The notes: generated from the sequence alone by a model not told the origin. Shown: positions 1-6,471, counted from the first letter of the stretch. The stretch: DNA of 7,068 nt from Sulfurimonas sp. (GCA_002733945.2 NVXO02000004.1:133263-140330), one strand, 5' to 3'. Made by a program: numbers and translations.

Positions 1-179
1 TCCCTAAATATCGTACTTATATGCCTCATTCTCTCTTTTAACTCATAACTTTCCCATTCGCTATGAAAAATATCTTTTGTAAACGCAGTAGCTTTAAAGT
101 CTGGGTAAGAGAGGAGTGCTTTTTCACATACTAGGTCTATATACTCAGTGTTGTATATGTTTTTTAAAAGCTCTGCCAC
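1..179 (-). CDS. AlkC-like DNA alkylation repair glycosylase, N-terminal part (runs off window)
   Basis: The reading frame gives 59 residues without a stop, starting at GTG 179-177 and leaving the window at base 1. It begins (M)AELLKNIYNTEYIDLV and later has WESYELKERMRHIS. The LKN-Y start followed by W--(L/Y)ELK-RMRHIS resembles the N-terminus of the AlkC/AlkD-type alkylpurine glycosylases, HEAT-like-repeat proteins that excise 3-methyladenine and 7-methylguanine from DNA. AlkC is the closer match from memory. The GTG shares one base with the recO stop (TAGTG), and GGAAGG lies six bases upstream inside the recO end, so the pair should be translationally coupled. A TTG occurs in frame eight codons upstream but has no comparable ribosome binding site. 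The family call rests on a short fragment; the existence of the gene is more certain than its name. Confidence 0.6.
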   Translation of the reverse strand, partial: MAELLKNIYNTEYIDLVCEKALLSYPDFKATAFTKDIFHSEWESYELKERMRHISTIFR

Positions 180-796
180 TATAAACCTTCCATAAGCACA
201 TTCCAAAGTCTATCGACCTCTTTATCGCTTAAAAAAAGACTTGATTTATTGTTATATAGCTCATCTAAAGCACAGCGTTTAATGCCATATGTATGTGTAC
301 AGTTATAGTGCGTAGGTAAATATGCTCGGATGAGTGAGATGTCACTTGTAATCTCTTTAGAGCATAAAAAGCAATAGTGCTCTTTATGCAGACGCCCTTC
401 ATGCTCTAAGAGCTTTACATAAGCTTCTATAGCCACTCTTTTAGGGTTTTGTTTATTCCATTGCGTTTGAGCATTCTCAAAAAGTTCGAAGTAAAAAGAG
501 CCAAGTTCTTCAGCATCTTTGAGATGTTTATAAAAAAGCCCTGCAAAGTCTTGCCATAAATGCAGTAGTTTATAGTCGTTTATCCAAGGGTAACCAATAT
601 GCACAACATCTTTGAGTCGTCCAATAGTACTTTTAGCAGAGGGTTCTATCTCATAGTCTATTTTAAAACCGATATTTATAGTTCCATGACGTGCCCCATA
701 AAAACGGTATAGAGTCTCTAGACTTCCATCAGAGAGGATTGTAACAATAAGGTCTTCTTCTTTAACTTTGTTAAGATTTATTATGTAGCCTTGCAT
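179..796 (-). CDS. recO: DNA repair and recombination mediator RecO
   Basis: RecO works with RecR (and RecF) to load RecA on SSB-coated single-stranded DNA in gap repair and homologous recombination. The N-terminus MQGYIINLNKVKEEDLIVTI is the OB-fold start typical of the short Campylobacterota RecO. A Cys4 zinc site is visible: C142-x2-C145 (CFLC) with C166 and C175. At 205 residues it is shorter than the roughly 240 of E. coli RecO but normal for this group as I know it. The start is constrained: an in-frame TAA lies at 814-812 and no ATG, GTG or TTG falls between it and ATG 796. No Shine-Dalgarno precedes this ATG; instead an extended -10 sits six bases upstream. The next gene overlaps its stop by one base. 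Confidence 0.9.
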   Translation of the reverse strand: MQGYIINLNKVKEEDLIVTILSDGSLETLYRFYGARHGTINIGFKIDYEIEPSAKSTIGRLKDVVHIGYPWINDYKLLHLWQDFAGLFYKHLKDAEELGSFYFELFENAQTQWNKQNPKRVAIEAYVKLLEHEGRLHKEHYCFLCSKEITSDISLIRAYLPTHYNCTHTYGIKRCALDELYNNKSSLFLSDKEVDRLWNVLMEGL

Positions 797-802
797 AGAG
801 TT

Positions 803-811
803 ATTATAACA
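803..811 (-). promoter_or_regulatory. Extended -10 promoter element for recO
   Basis: On the minus strand the sequence reads TGTTATAAT, a perfect extended -10 (TGn-TATAAT), ending six bases before the recO ATG. No good -35 is present at the usual distance (CATACT), as is common for Campylobacterota sigma70 promoters and tolerated with an extended -10. The predicted start site is at or within a base or two of A796, giving a leaderless or nearly leaderless transcript. The match is seen; its activity is inferred. Confidence 0.5.
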
Positions 812-887
812 TTATTAGGGTTGCGAGTATGCTTTTTAGTTTAGAGGTGTATTGTAAATTTCACTTATTTATAATACCCCTAATAAT
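811..887. repeat. Ten-base inverted repeat in the recO upstream gap
   Basis: The arms ATTATTAGGG (811-820) and CCCTAATAAT (878-887) are exact reverse complements separated by 57 bases. The left arm touches the recO extended -10 element. The large loop makes it a poor transcription terminator, so a protein-binding site pair or coincidence in AT-rich DNA are the alternatives. The rest of 797-930 holds no gene and no recognisable hairpin followed by a T run after the preceding nucleotidyltransferase gene. Confidence 0.3.
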
Positions 888-930
888 ATACTTTGATTGT
901 TCTAGTTGATGTTCTTTGTTGTCTATCTAA

Positions 931-1788
931 TTATCCTGCTTTGATTACTTTACATTGATTTAAATTTGCATCATGTGTAGATATATCGCGTTTTACAAAG
1001 TCTAAGTGTAGTTCATTTTTTACAAACCTTATGTCATTTATTTTATTATTTAGTGCCATTAAGTTTGCATTATAGTAATCGTTGAGTGTTCCTATATCAA
1101 TCCATTGGAAAGGAAGATTTAATCCATAAATTGCGACATTATTTTGAACAAGCTTTGGAAATAAGTCCGAACCAATATCATAGTTTCCTATATCCGGAAT
1201 ATATGATAAAACTTCTGGCTCAAAAATATAAATTCCTGTATTTACCAAGTTTGAACGAGCATCGTTTATATCAGGTTTCTCTTGAAATGAAACAACTTTA
1301 CTTGATGTAGATAACTCAACAACACCATACTTCCAAACAGAACTCTTTGGTACTTCTTTTAAGAGTATAGAAGCGATTCCCCCTCTCATCTTGTGCAACT
1401 TGATAGCTTGCTCAAGATCAGCATCAATAATTGCATCTCCACATATTACTAGGAAGGTGTCATCAAAGAAAGAATTCTCTATTTGAATCTTTTTCATGCC
1501 TGCGGCAGAGCCTACTGCTTTTCCTTCTCGTATTCCATTATGAATACTTCCTTCAAAAGAGTAACTTATATTTACTCCAATTTCTTCACCATTTTTGAAG
1601 TAATCTTCTATTGTCTCAGAAAGGTAAGCTGTATTAATTACAATATCTTTAAATCCATTTTCTTTGAGTCGCAAAATAATAAGTTCCATAACAGGAATCC
1701 CCAAAATAGGTAACATAGGCTTTGCCAGGGTATTTGTCAATGGTTGTACTCTTGTACCTCTACCAGCTGCTAAAATCATAGCTTTCAT
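931..1788 (-). CDS. NDP-sugar nucleotidyltransferase (mannose-1-phosphate guanylyltransferase-like)
   Basis: This enzyme joins a sugar 1-phosphate to a nucleoside triphosphate to make an activated NDP-sugar in the cytoplasm. The Rossmann-like transferase domain is complete: LAAGRGTRVQPLT at 6-18 (nucleotide loop), KPMLPI at 23-28, CGD at 116-118 (metal-binding Asp), EKP at 170-172, NTGIY at 183-187 and WIDIGTLNDY at 229-238. The sugar and base cannot be read from sequence; GDP-mannose, UDP- or dTDP-sugars are all possible. I chose ATG 1788 (285 residues) because AAAGGAAG lies six bases upstream and the family begins MKAMILAAG; a longer frame from 1869 would add 27 unrelated residues across the promoter. 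The tail 252-285 shows no hexapeptide repeats, so the left-handed beta-helix found in many relatives is absent. The gene stands apart from the polysaccharide genes upstream and seems to have its own promoter. Confidence 0.85.
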   Translation of the reverse strand: MKAMILAAGRGTRVQPLTNTLAKPMLPILGIPVMELIILRLKENGFKDIVINTAYLSETIEDYFKNGEEIGVNISYSFEGSIHNGIREGKAVGSAAGMKKIQIENSFFDDTFLVICGDAIIDADLEQAIKLHKMRGGIASILLKEVPKSSVWKYGVVELSTSSKVVSFQEKPDINDARSNLVNTGIYIFEPEVLSYIPDIGNYDIGSDLFPKLVQNNVAIYGLNLPFQWIDIGTLNDYYNANLMALNNKINDIRFVKNELHLDFVKRDISTHDANLNQCKVIKAG

Positions 1789-1792
1789 AATT

Positions 1793-1800
1793 CTTCCTTT
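1793..1800 (-). promoter_or_regulatory. Shine-Dalgarno fixing the nucleotidyltransferase start
   Basis: AAAGGAAG on the minus strand, with AGGA six bases before ATG 1788. It supports this start over the in-frame ATG 81 bases further upstream. Confidence 0.7.
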
Positions 1801-1809
1801 AATATTTAT

Positions 1810-1837
1810 ATTGTAATAATAAGAAAAGTGTATGCAA
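1810..1837 (-). promoter_or_regulatory. Candidate sigma70 promoter for the nucleotidyltransferase gene
   Basis: On the minus strand TTGCAT (1837-1832) and TACAAT (1815-1810) are 16 bases apart, which would start transcription near 1803 and give a leader of about 15 bases carrying the Shine-Dalgarno. The region is very AT-rich, so other -10 choices (TATTAT, TATAAA) are possible. The -35 lies inside a palindrome. Confidence 0.4.
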
Positions 1838-1847
1838 ATACTTTGCA
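1833..1847. promoter_or_regulatory. Palindrome overlapping the -35, possible operator
   Basis: TGCAAA-TAC-TTTGCA is a perfect 6-3-6 inverted repeat covering the candidate -35 of the nucleotidyltransferase promoter. Its size and position suit a dimeric regulator. No regulator gene is visible in the window, so this is inference from symmetry and placement. Confidence 0.3.
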
Positions 1848-1865
1848 ATAGAGAAAATATAGTGG

Positions 1866-1885
1866 ACAAGTCCTCTAAGACTTGT
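1866..1885 (-). terminator. Hairpin after the flippase gene, possible weak terminator
   Basis: ACAAGTC and GACTTGT pair perfectly around a six-base loop; an inner T-G wobble would extend the stem to eight pairs with a TAGA loop. It lies about 60 bases past the flippase stop and is followed on the minus strand by CCACTATATTTTC, not a clean T run. It could weaken read-through into the nucleotidyltransferase gene, but it is not a canonical intrinsic terminator. Confidence 0.3.
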
Positions 1886-1946
1886 ATATTTGATTAAATT
1901 TATGTACTGGGAGTAAAAAAGTACAAGTAAATTGCAGTTAGAAGTT

Positions 1947-3437
1947 TTAGCATATTTCTGGTTTCTTTGGAAAAGCAAGTAGATAATAGAATGATGTAAA
2001 TATTACAAGTATGCTAAAACCATTTAGAAATAATTTTACAATTGAATTAGGTATGATTATATCTTGGAGTAAAGTCGCAAGGATAAATGTCACAGTAAGT
2101 GCAATCAATATGGGTAATAGATATTCTCGTAAATACACCCTAATTTGAGTGGAAGAATATTTTAGTGTTTGAGGAATATTATAAAAAAGAGCAAGAAATA
2201 TATTTGGTATAAGAGTACCTAGTGCTGCTCCAATCATTCCGTATTCCTTTACGAGTATAATACTTAATACAACATTACTGAGTGCTTCAAATAAGCCTAT
2301 TCTCATTAACTGTACATGTAATCCATTCATCAGTAAAATTTGTACCATTGAACTTCTAAATGTAACAAGTATATACATCGATATAAGAAGAATTTTAGCT
2401 GAATTAATTGTTTGTATATCCTGTAGCTCTAACCATAGAAATAAGAGAGGTTCAATTAAAATAAAAGAGGGTACAAATAGAAATGTTGCAATTGCAGAAA
2501 CAATCTTATTTGAATGAAGCATGAGTTGTGAGAGTTCTTCTTTGTCTTTAGTCGCATGTAACATTGCTGCTTTTATACCAATACTTTCATGAAACTGTGT
2601 CGCAAACTGTCGAAACAGTTCTGAAACTCTCGAGGCAATTTGGTATAAACCAGTATATGATACTCCAGCAATGACAGAGATGACTATCTGGTCAGTTCTA
2701 AATATAATAATATTACTAAACATAACTAAGTATGCACTGAGTGAAAACTGCATAGAGTTACGAACATCTGCTAGGTTAATAAGTCTATGTGATATTTTTA
2801 AACTAGGAATATTGTATTTTAAAACAAACAAAAATGCTAAGTTGTTTAGAAACTGGATTGAAACAGTACTAAGTGCTAAAATGTAAAGTGGTTGATCGGT
2901 TACGATACATTGCCATAATAAGATGGCATTTAAGATTATAAAAAAGGTATTTATATAATTTCTAATTTTTAGAAGGTAGAGACCTCTTAATATTTCTACA
3001 CTAAAACCGAGTATGAATGCAGCAGAACTTCCTAATCCAAATACTAAAAGTGCTAGGCTATATTCATGCAGTTGATCTATATTGTTAATTACAAAAAATG
3101 AACCTAAGTTCCAACTAATTACTATGGTACTTAATGCAATAAGAAGAGATATTATAAAGTACACTAGAAGATAGGTGGAAAAAAGTGAGCTTATCTTTTT
3201 TATTTTATTTGAAGCTACATATTCAGCAGTTTTTTTTTGAATAGTAATACCTAATCCAAATTCTAAAAGAACTGAATACCCATATATACTCCATAATAAT
3301 GCCCAAAATCCATAAGTTTCATGGTTCATACCTAAAAAAAGTATTCGAACAAGAATTAAAGATGAGATAATTTTAATAATTAGATGTATATAGTTAGAAA
3401 GTGTAGCACTAAACATAGTCTTTTCATTTATACCCAT
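1947..3437 (-). CDS. Wzx-type oligosaccharide flippase (polysaccharide biosynthesis protein)
   Basis: A 496-residue inner-membrane protein of the MOP/PST flippase superfamily, expected to move an undecaprenyl-linked sugar unit from the cytoplasmic to the periplasmic face. It is hydrophobic from end to end with about 12-14 likely membrane helices. Family marks include the charged N-terminus before the first helix, the EFGLG turn at 59-63 followed by a basic stretch (QKKTAEY), and FRTDQIVIS at 246-254 leading into the second bundle, where the Arg and Asp are typical channel residues. The length is normal. ATG 3437 has AAGGTG seven bases upstream. The gene starts 13 bases after the glycosyltransferase stop and is surely cotranscribed with it. 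That Shine-Dalgarno lies in a duplicated piece of the glycosyltransferase 3' end. The substrate sugar cannot be inferred. The name wzx would be by class only. Confidence 0.85.
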   Translation of the reverse strand: MGINEKTMFSATLSNYIHLIIKIISSLILVRILFLGMNHETYGFWALLWSIYGYSVLLEFGLGITIQKKTAEYVASNKIKKISSLFSTYLLVYFIISLLIALSTIVISWNLGSFFVINNIDQLHEYSLALLVFGLGSSAAFILGFSVEILRGLYLLKIRNYINTFFIILNAILLWQCIVTDQPLYILALSTVSIQFLNNLAFLFVLKYNIPSLKISHRLINLADVRNSMQFSLSAYLVMFSNIIIFRTDQIVISVIAGVSYTGLYQIASRVSELFRQFATQFHESIGIKAAMLHATKDKEELSQLMLHSNKIVSAIATFLFVPSFILIEPLLFLWLELQDIQTINSAKILLISMYILVTFRSSMVQILLMNGLHVQLMRIGLFEALSNVVLSIILVKEYGMIGAALGTLIPNIFLALFYNIPQTLKYSSTQIRVYLREYLLPILIALTVTFILATLLQDIIIPNSIVKLFLNGFSILVIFTSFYYLLAFPKKPEIC

Positions 3438-3441
3438 TACA

Positions 3442-3573
3442 CTACACCTTTTATTTTACACTTGTAAGAGAACAGTTACTCGATACATATGTATGTGAAT
3501 TGTTTTGTAAATGTTTAAGTGACTCGCTATCAAAGTTAGGTTGCTCGAAATCATTATAGTCTTCACTTTTAAA
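3442..3573 (-). repeat. Second copy of a duplicated glycosyltransferase 3' segment, carrying the stop codon and flippase RBS
   Basis: Minus-strand bases 3573-3442 align to 3741-3597. Without gaps, 3451-3550 matches 3607-3706 at 70 of 100 bases (offset 156); beyond a 12-base deletion, 3551-3570 matches 3719-3738 at 16 of 20 (offset 168). Similarity continues past the stop to about 3441 (8 of 10 bases at 3441-3450) and then vanishes. Residues 371-410 (FKSEDYND...SLTSVK) are this copy of 315-354+ (FKYEDCND...SLTCVK), with 19 of 40 aligned residues identical. The first copy's Ser codon TCA is TAA here. Confidence 0.8.
3445..3450 (-). promoter_or_regulatory. Shine-Dalgarno of the flippase gene inside the duplicated segment
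   Basis: AAGGTG directly follows the glycosyltransferase TAA and lies seven bases before the flippase ATG. The matching AAGGTG at 3606-3601 in the first copy is coding sequence (Lys-Val of VKSKVEK), so the motif pre-exists as codons and serves as a ribosome binding site only in the second copy. Confidence 0.6.
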
Positions 3574-4683
3574 ACCTGCAATGTCTAGAAGTGTCTTCTC
3601 CACCTTTGATTTGACACATGTAAGAGAATAGTTCTTTAATGCATGATTATAAGCATTATCTTGTAAACGCTTTAGTAATCCTCTATCAAAGTAAAGTTTC
3701 TGAATATTATGAAATAAATCATTACAATCTTCATATTTAAATAACAGCCCATTTTCTTCATGTGAGATAATTTCAGATGGGCCATATGCATTGGTAGCAA
3801 TAACAGCACATCGATGTGCCATTGCTTCAATAATTACTAAACCAAAAGGTTCTCTCATCCTTGTTGGCATTAATAAAATGGAGGCACAGGTATATATTTC
3901 TCTTTTTAAATCCACTTTACCTTTAAAATTAACCTTTGATCGTATAGGAGTGGCAAGTAGCTTACACTCTTGTATAAAATGTGCATCCCCGCTACCATAT
4001 ATATCAAAAGTGAAGGGACTCTCACGATATTTTTTTGAAAATTTTATTAATGCTTCAATAGCAATATCAAGACCTTTTTCTCTATCAAGTCTACCACTGA
4101 AGATAAATTTAATTGGGCTAGTGTTTCGTAGTGTAACTTTAGGTATAAAAGTAGCATTCGGATACACATATGTTGTTTCTGACTTATAAACTGTCTTCAT
4201 CTCTTTTTGTACCCATTTAGAAACACAAATTGCAGGACTAATATTCACATTCTTTCGTCTTATAAATGGGACTAATGATATGATTTTTTTCTTGAAACTA
4301 GGTTGCATGTATCCATACATCCAAAAATCACCTATTTCAAATACTTTTGGAACATTTTTCTCTTCAACAGCTTTTATGATATTCAGGCCAAGACCACGAA
4401 GTGACCAAAAATATACTAAATCAGGTTTAAACTTTTGTATATATTTTTGAAGAATTTTATAGTTTCTGTATTCATTTATTTTTTGCTGAATTTTCGATGG
4501 GCTACTATACTTCATCTTTCGTATTACATTTTCATCTTCATCTTCATCCTTCAGATAATCAGAGGTAATAACCATAACATTATGACCTTTGGCTTTTAAA
4601 AACTCCATAGTTTCTTTACATGCTATCTCATAGCCTCCAATAAAGTAAGGTGGATAGTAATTAGTTACTGTTAGAATTTTCAT
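3451..4683 (-). CDS. GT4-family glycosyltransferase with duplicated C-terminal tail
   Basis: A cytoplasmic or membrane-associated GT-B fold enzyme that transfers a sugar from a nucleotide donor to a growing lipid-linked glycan. The N-terminal acceptor domain starts MKILTVTNYYPPYFIGG, with the glycine loop at 16-17. The C-terminal donor domain has FSGRLDREKG at 195-204 and the EX7E motif E278...E286 (EPFGLVIIE), followed by GPSEIISHEENGLLF at 301-315. These are classic glycosyl transferases group 1 features and predict a retaining enzyme; donor and acceptor are unknown. ATG 4683 has AAGGGAG five bases upstream. Residues 371-410 repeat 315-370 imperfectly, so the protein is about 40 residues longer than its own domain needs. 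A 90-base gap with a candidate promoter precedes it; the flippase follows 13 bases later. Confidence 0.9.
   Translation of the reverse strand: MKILTVTNYYPPYFIGGYEIACKETMEFLKAKGHNVMVITSDYLKDEDEDENVIRKMKYSSPSKIQQKINEYRNYKILQKYIQKFKPDLVYFWSLRGLGLNIIKAVEEKNVPKVFEIGDFWMYGYMQPSFKKKIISLVPFIRRKNVNISPAICVSKWVQKEMKTVYKSETTYVYPNATFIPKVTLRNTSPIKFIFSGRLDREKGLDIAIEALIKFSKKYRESPFTFDIYGSGDAHFIQECKLLATPIRSKVNFKGKVDLKREIYTCASILLMPTRMREPFGLVIIEAMAHRCAVIATNAYGPSEIISHEENGLLFKYEDCNDLFHNIQKLYFDRGLLKRLQDNAYNHALKNYSLTCVKSKVEKTLLDIAGFKSEDYNDFEQPNFDSESLKHLQNNSHTYVSSNCSLTSVK
3597..3741 (-). repeat. First copy of the duplicated glycosyltransferase 3' segment
   Basis: This stretch codes for residues 315-363, including FKYEDCND and NYSLTCVKSKV, the normal end of a GT4 donor domain. 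The second copy begins at 3573, after codons for EKTLLDIAG. The first copy keeps four codons (near LFHN) missing from the second. It fits the family pattern better, so it is probably the original. Confidence 0.75.
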
Positions 4684-4718
4684 AGAAACTCCCTTTATAG
4701 ATTATTTATATAGGAGTT

Positions 4719-4724
4719 ATTATA
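4719..4724 (-). promoter_or_regulatory. Candidate -10 for the glycosyltransferase-flippase unit
   Basis: TATAAT on the minus strand, predicting a start near 4712 and a leader of about 28 bases before ATG 4683. The -35 region is poor. A second possibility is TTGTTT with TATAAA 16 bases downstream. It lies in the only sizeable gap (4684-4773) of the polysaccharide operon, so it may be an internal promoter, with read-through from upstream also likely. Confidence 0.35.
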
Positions 4725-4773
4725 AGAAACAAGTTGGCAAAGAGATTGCAAAGGATAATATGAATTAAGATGA

Positions 4774-5166
4774 CTAGAAATAATCTTGTAGGTGTGAATC
4801 TTCAAAGAGATTGATACCTGCAAAAGATTTTATATAATATAGTGACATAAAAATTGCAAATATCATACTAATTGTTAGTGAGCATGAAAGCAAAATACCT
4901 AAACAAGAAAATAATATTTCAATTTTTGCACTTTCATGAAATCGTCTTAATGATAACCGCTTTTCCCTGCCAAAATATAGTGTAACAAAGTAAAATCTAA
5001 AAAACCATATATTAAAGTTTAACTTGGTGATTTGGGTTTCGTTACATTGCATACTAAGAACTAAAAGTCGTTTTACTTCATGCGATTGTTCTTGGGATAG
5101 AGAACATTTGATAACTGGATCACATTGATTGAAAAAATAATCCTTTTCATATGGTTCGATTTTCAT
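4774..5166 (-). CDS. Unrecognised small membrane protein of the polysaccharide operon
   Basis: I do not recognise this 130-residue protein. It has a polar N-terminal 48 residues (CDPVIKCSLSQEQ at 15-27, then EVKRLLVLSMQ), an aromatic hydrophobic patch at 51-65 (FNIWFFRFYFVTLYF), a very basic linker GREKRLSLRRFHES at 66-79, and one long or two short membrane helices at about 83-112, ending KSFAGINLFEDSHLQDYF. Positive charge before the helix suggests a cytoplasmic N-terminal part. Its start overlaps the ligase-family gene by 20 bases and has AAAGGAAAAAG just upstream, so translation is coupled; this argues for a real gene and a role beside the polymerase/ligase. Candidates, all inference, are an accessory or chain-length partner of that enzyme or a membrane anchor for a glycosyltransferase. 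Confidence 0.7.
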   Translation of the reverse strand: MKIEPYEKDYFFNQCDPVIKCSLSQEQSHEVKRLLVLSMQCNETQITKLNFNIWFFRFYFVTLYFGREKRLSLRRFHESAKIEILFSCLGILLSCSLTISMIFAIFMSLYYIKSFAGINLFEDSHLQDYF

Positions 5167-6469
5167 CTTTTTCCTTTTGATTTTCTATTAATCTTGAGAC
5201 AACACCAATAAGTGCAAAAATAAACATTAGTTGATAAAAGTTATTTGTTTGCTTGAGTGCCCATTCTAGTGTTGATTGAATATATATTGCACTAAGTCCA
5301 CCTATAATTCCTAAGGGTATATATCTATATTCACTTCCTTTTAGTCTAAAATAATTTTGTATATTTTTATAATAAAAGTAGAGTAGAAAACAAATAAATA
5401 CTACTAAGTTATGCCACCCTGTTTCTGCTGCAATCATTAGATATATGGTTTCAACTAAGCCCCCTTTTTCATAAGCATCTTTTCGTGGAATATGGTTTCC
5501 ATAAGGGTAGGGAGGATTTATCTTTAATCCAAAGTTATTAAGACCAATTCCAAGTATTTTATCATTTGCCATATTCTGTGCTGCTTGTGCAAGAACTATA
5601 CGTACATCTAATGATTCCTCAGGAGCACTATCAAGTCTCTCTAAGATTGTATCACTAGCTTTATAAAGTACACCACTCGCTAAAACAATAAAAAGTAATG
5701 TTATTCCTAGTTTTCGAAATGACATTTTATTTGAGTAAGAAAATAAAAATATAATAGATATAGAGAAAGCAAATAGTGCCATTCCTCCACGAGAAAGAGT
5801 AGAAATAATATCTATACTCGCACCACCAAAAACAGCTAACCAATAGTATAGTTTTACCTTTTTGTTATTAAGTAAAAATGATAAGAGTAAAGATCCAAAA
5901 ACAATCATGTACATGACTAAAGAGTTCTGGTGGGGAAAGGGACCATATGTTTGAAAGATACCAAGTAGGTACTTTTGTTTAAGAACAACAAGTGTAATAA
6001 AGATACTGATAAAAGATATGTGTAGCATAAGGGTATTGAATTCTTCAAATTTTTGTATCATGTTATAGACAACATAAAAAAAGATATACATACGAATCAT
6101 TTTCCATATCTCAAAAAAAGAATAGATAAAAATTTCAGAATTAATTATTGAGATTAAGCTAAAAAAAAAGTAGAAAAAATAAAGTGTAGTACCAATTGGA
6201 AACTTAAGAGGGTATTCATCTTTTCTTCCTATAACAATGGCTAGTAGAGAAAATACAACTATATCTACCATACCAATTTCAAAACCTTTGGAAGTTCCTC
6301 TATAGTTTTCCATAGAAATAAAGTTAATATCTACCATATTTGCTGTAAAGAAGATAAGTAAAAACCATAATAGTTTTTCATACTGTACAAATTTACGAGC
6401 CATTACATAATTAAATGGAACTCCAATAAATAAAACAGTGAAAAAAATTAGGTATTTAAGTTCTGTCAT
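5147..6469 (-). CDS. O-antigen ligase / polymerase family membrane protein
   Basis: A 440-residue polytopic inner-membrane protein of the Wzy/WaaL superfamily (O-antigen ligase domain), which on the periplasmic side either polymerises repeat units or transfers glycan to an acceptor. About ten to twelve membrane helices can be seen. Family marks are GPFPHQN at 176-182, STLSRGGMALF at 223-233 (the usual LSRG motif), ILGIGLNNF at 305-313 after a periplasmic loop, and YLMIAAETGW at 343-352. The histidine that normally precedes this last motif (HN-YL in WaaL-like proteins) is Glu340 here; other His residues are at 326 and 353. That makes a true WaaL ligase less likely than a Wzy-type polymerase, but the class cannot be settled. 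The ATG is two bases after the acetyltransferase stop; the end overlaps the next gene by 20 bases. Confidence 0.85.
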   Translation of the reverse strand: MTELKYLIFFTVLFIGVPFNYVMARKFVQYEKLLWFLLIFFTANMVDINFISMENYRGTSKGFEIGMVDIVVFSLLAIVIGRKDEYPLKFPIGTTLYFFYFFFSLISIINSEIFIYSFFEIWKMIRMYIFFYVVYNMIQKFEEFNTLMLHISFISIFITLVVLKQKYLLGIFQTYGPFPHQNSLVMYMIVFGSLLLSFLLNNKKVKLYYWLAVFGGASIDIISTLSRGGMALFAFSISIIFLFSYSNKMSFRKLGITLLFIVLASGVLYKASDTILERLDSAPEESLDVRIVLAQAAQNMANDKILGIGLNNFGLKINPPYPYGNHIPRKDAYEKGGLVETIYLMIAAETGWHNLVVFICFLLYFYYKNIQNYFRLKGSEYRYIPLGIIGGLSAIYIQSTLEWALKQTNNFYQLMFIFALIGVVSRLIENQKEKDENRTI

Positions 6470-6471
6470 AA

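Noticed and set aside
870..875. TATAAT on the plus strand as a promoter
   Set aside because: It has no convincing -35 and would only drive antisense transcription into the nucleotidyltransferase gene; such matches are common in AT-rich DNA.
1086..1713. Two open frames of about 75 codons on the plus strand (1086-1310, 1483-1713)
   Set aside because: Both lie wholly inside the nucleotidyltransferase gene on the other strand, lack ribosome binding sites and resemble no protein family.
1789..1869. N-terminal extension of the nucleotidyltransferase to an ATG at 1869
   Set aside because: The added 27 residues precede the family start MKAMILAAG, have no ribosome binding site and cover the candidate promoter and palindrome.
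2671..2886. Plus-strand open frame inside the flippase gene
   Set aside because: It is antisense to a clear membrane-protein gene and has no independent support.
3791..4189. 132-codon plus-strand open frame inside the glycosyltransferase gene
   Set aside because: It is antisense to the conserved donor domain (EX7E region) and its hydrophobic translation looks like a by-product of that coding.
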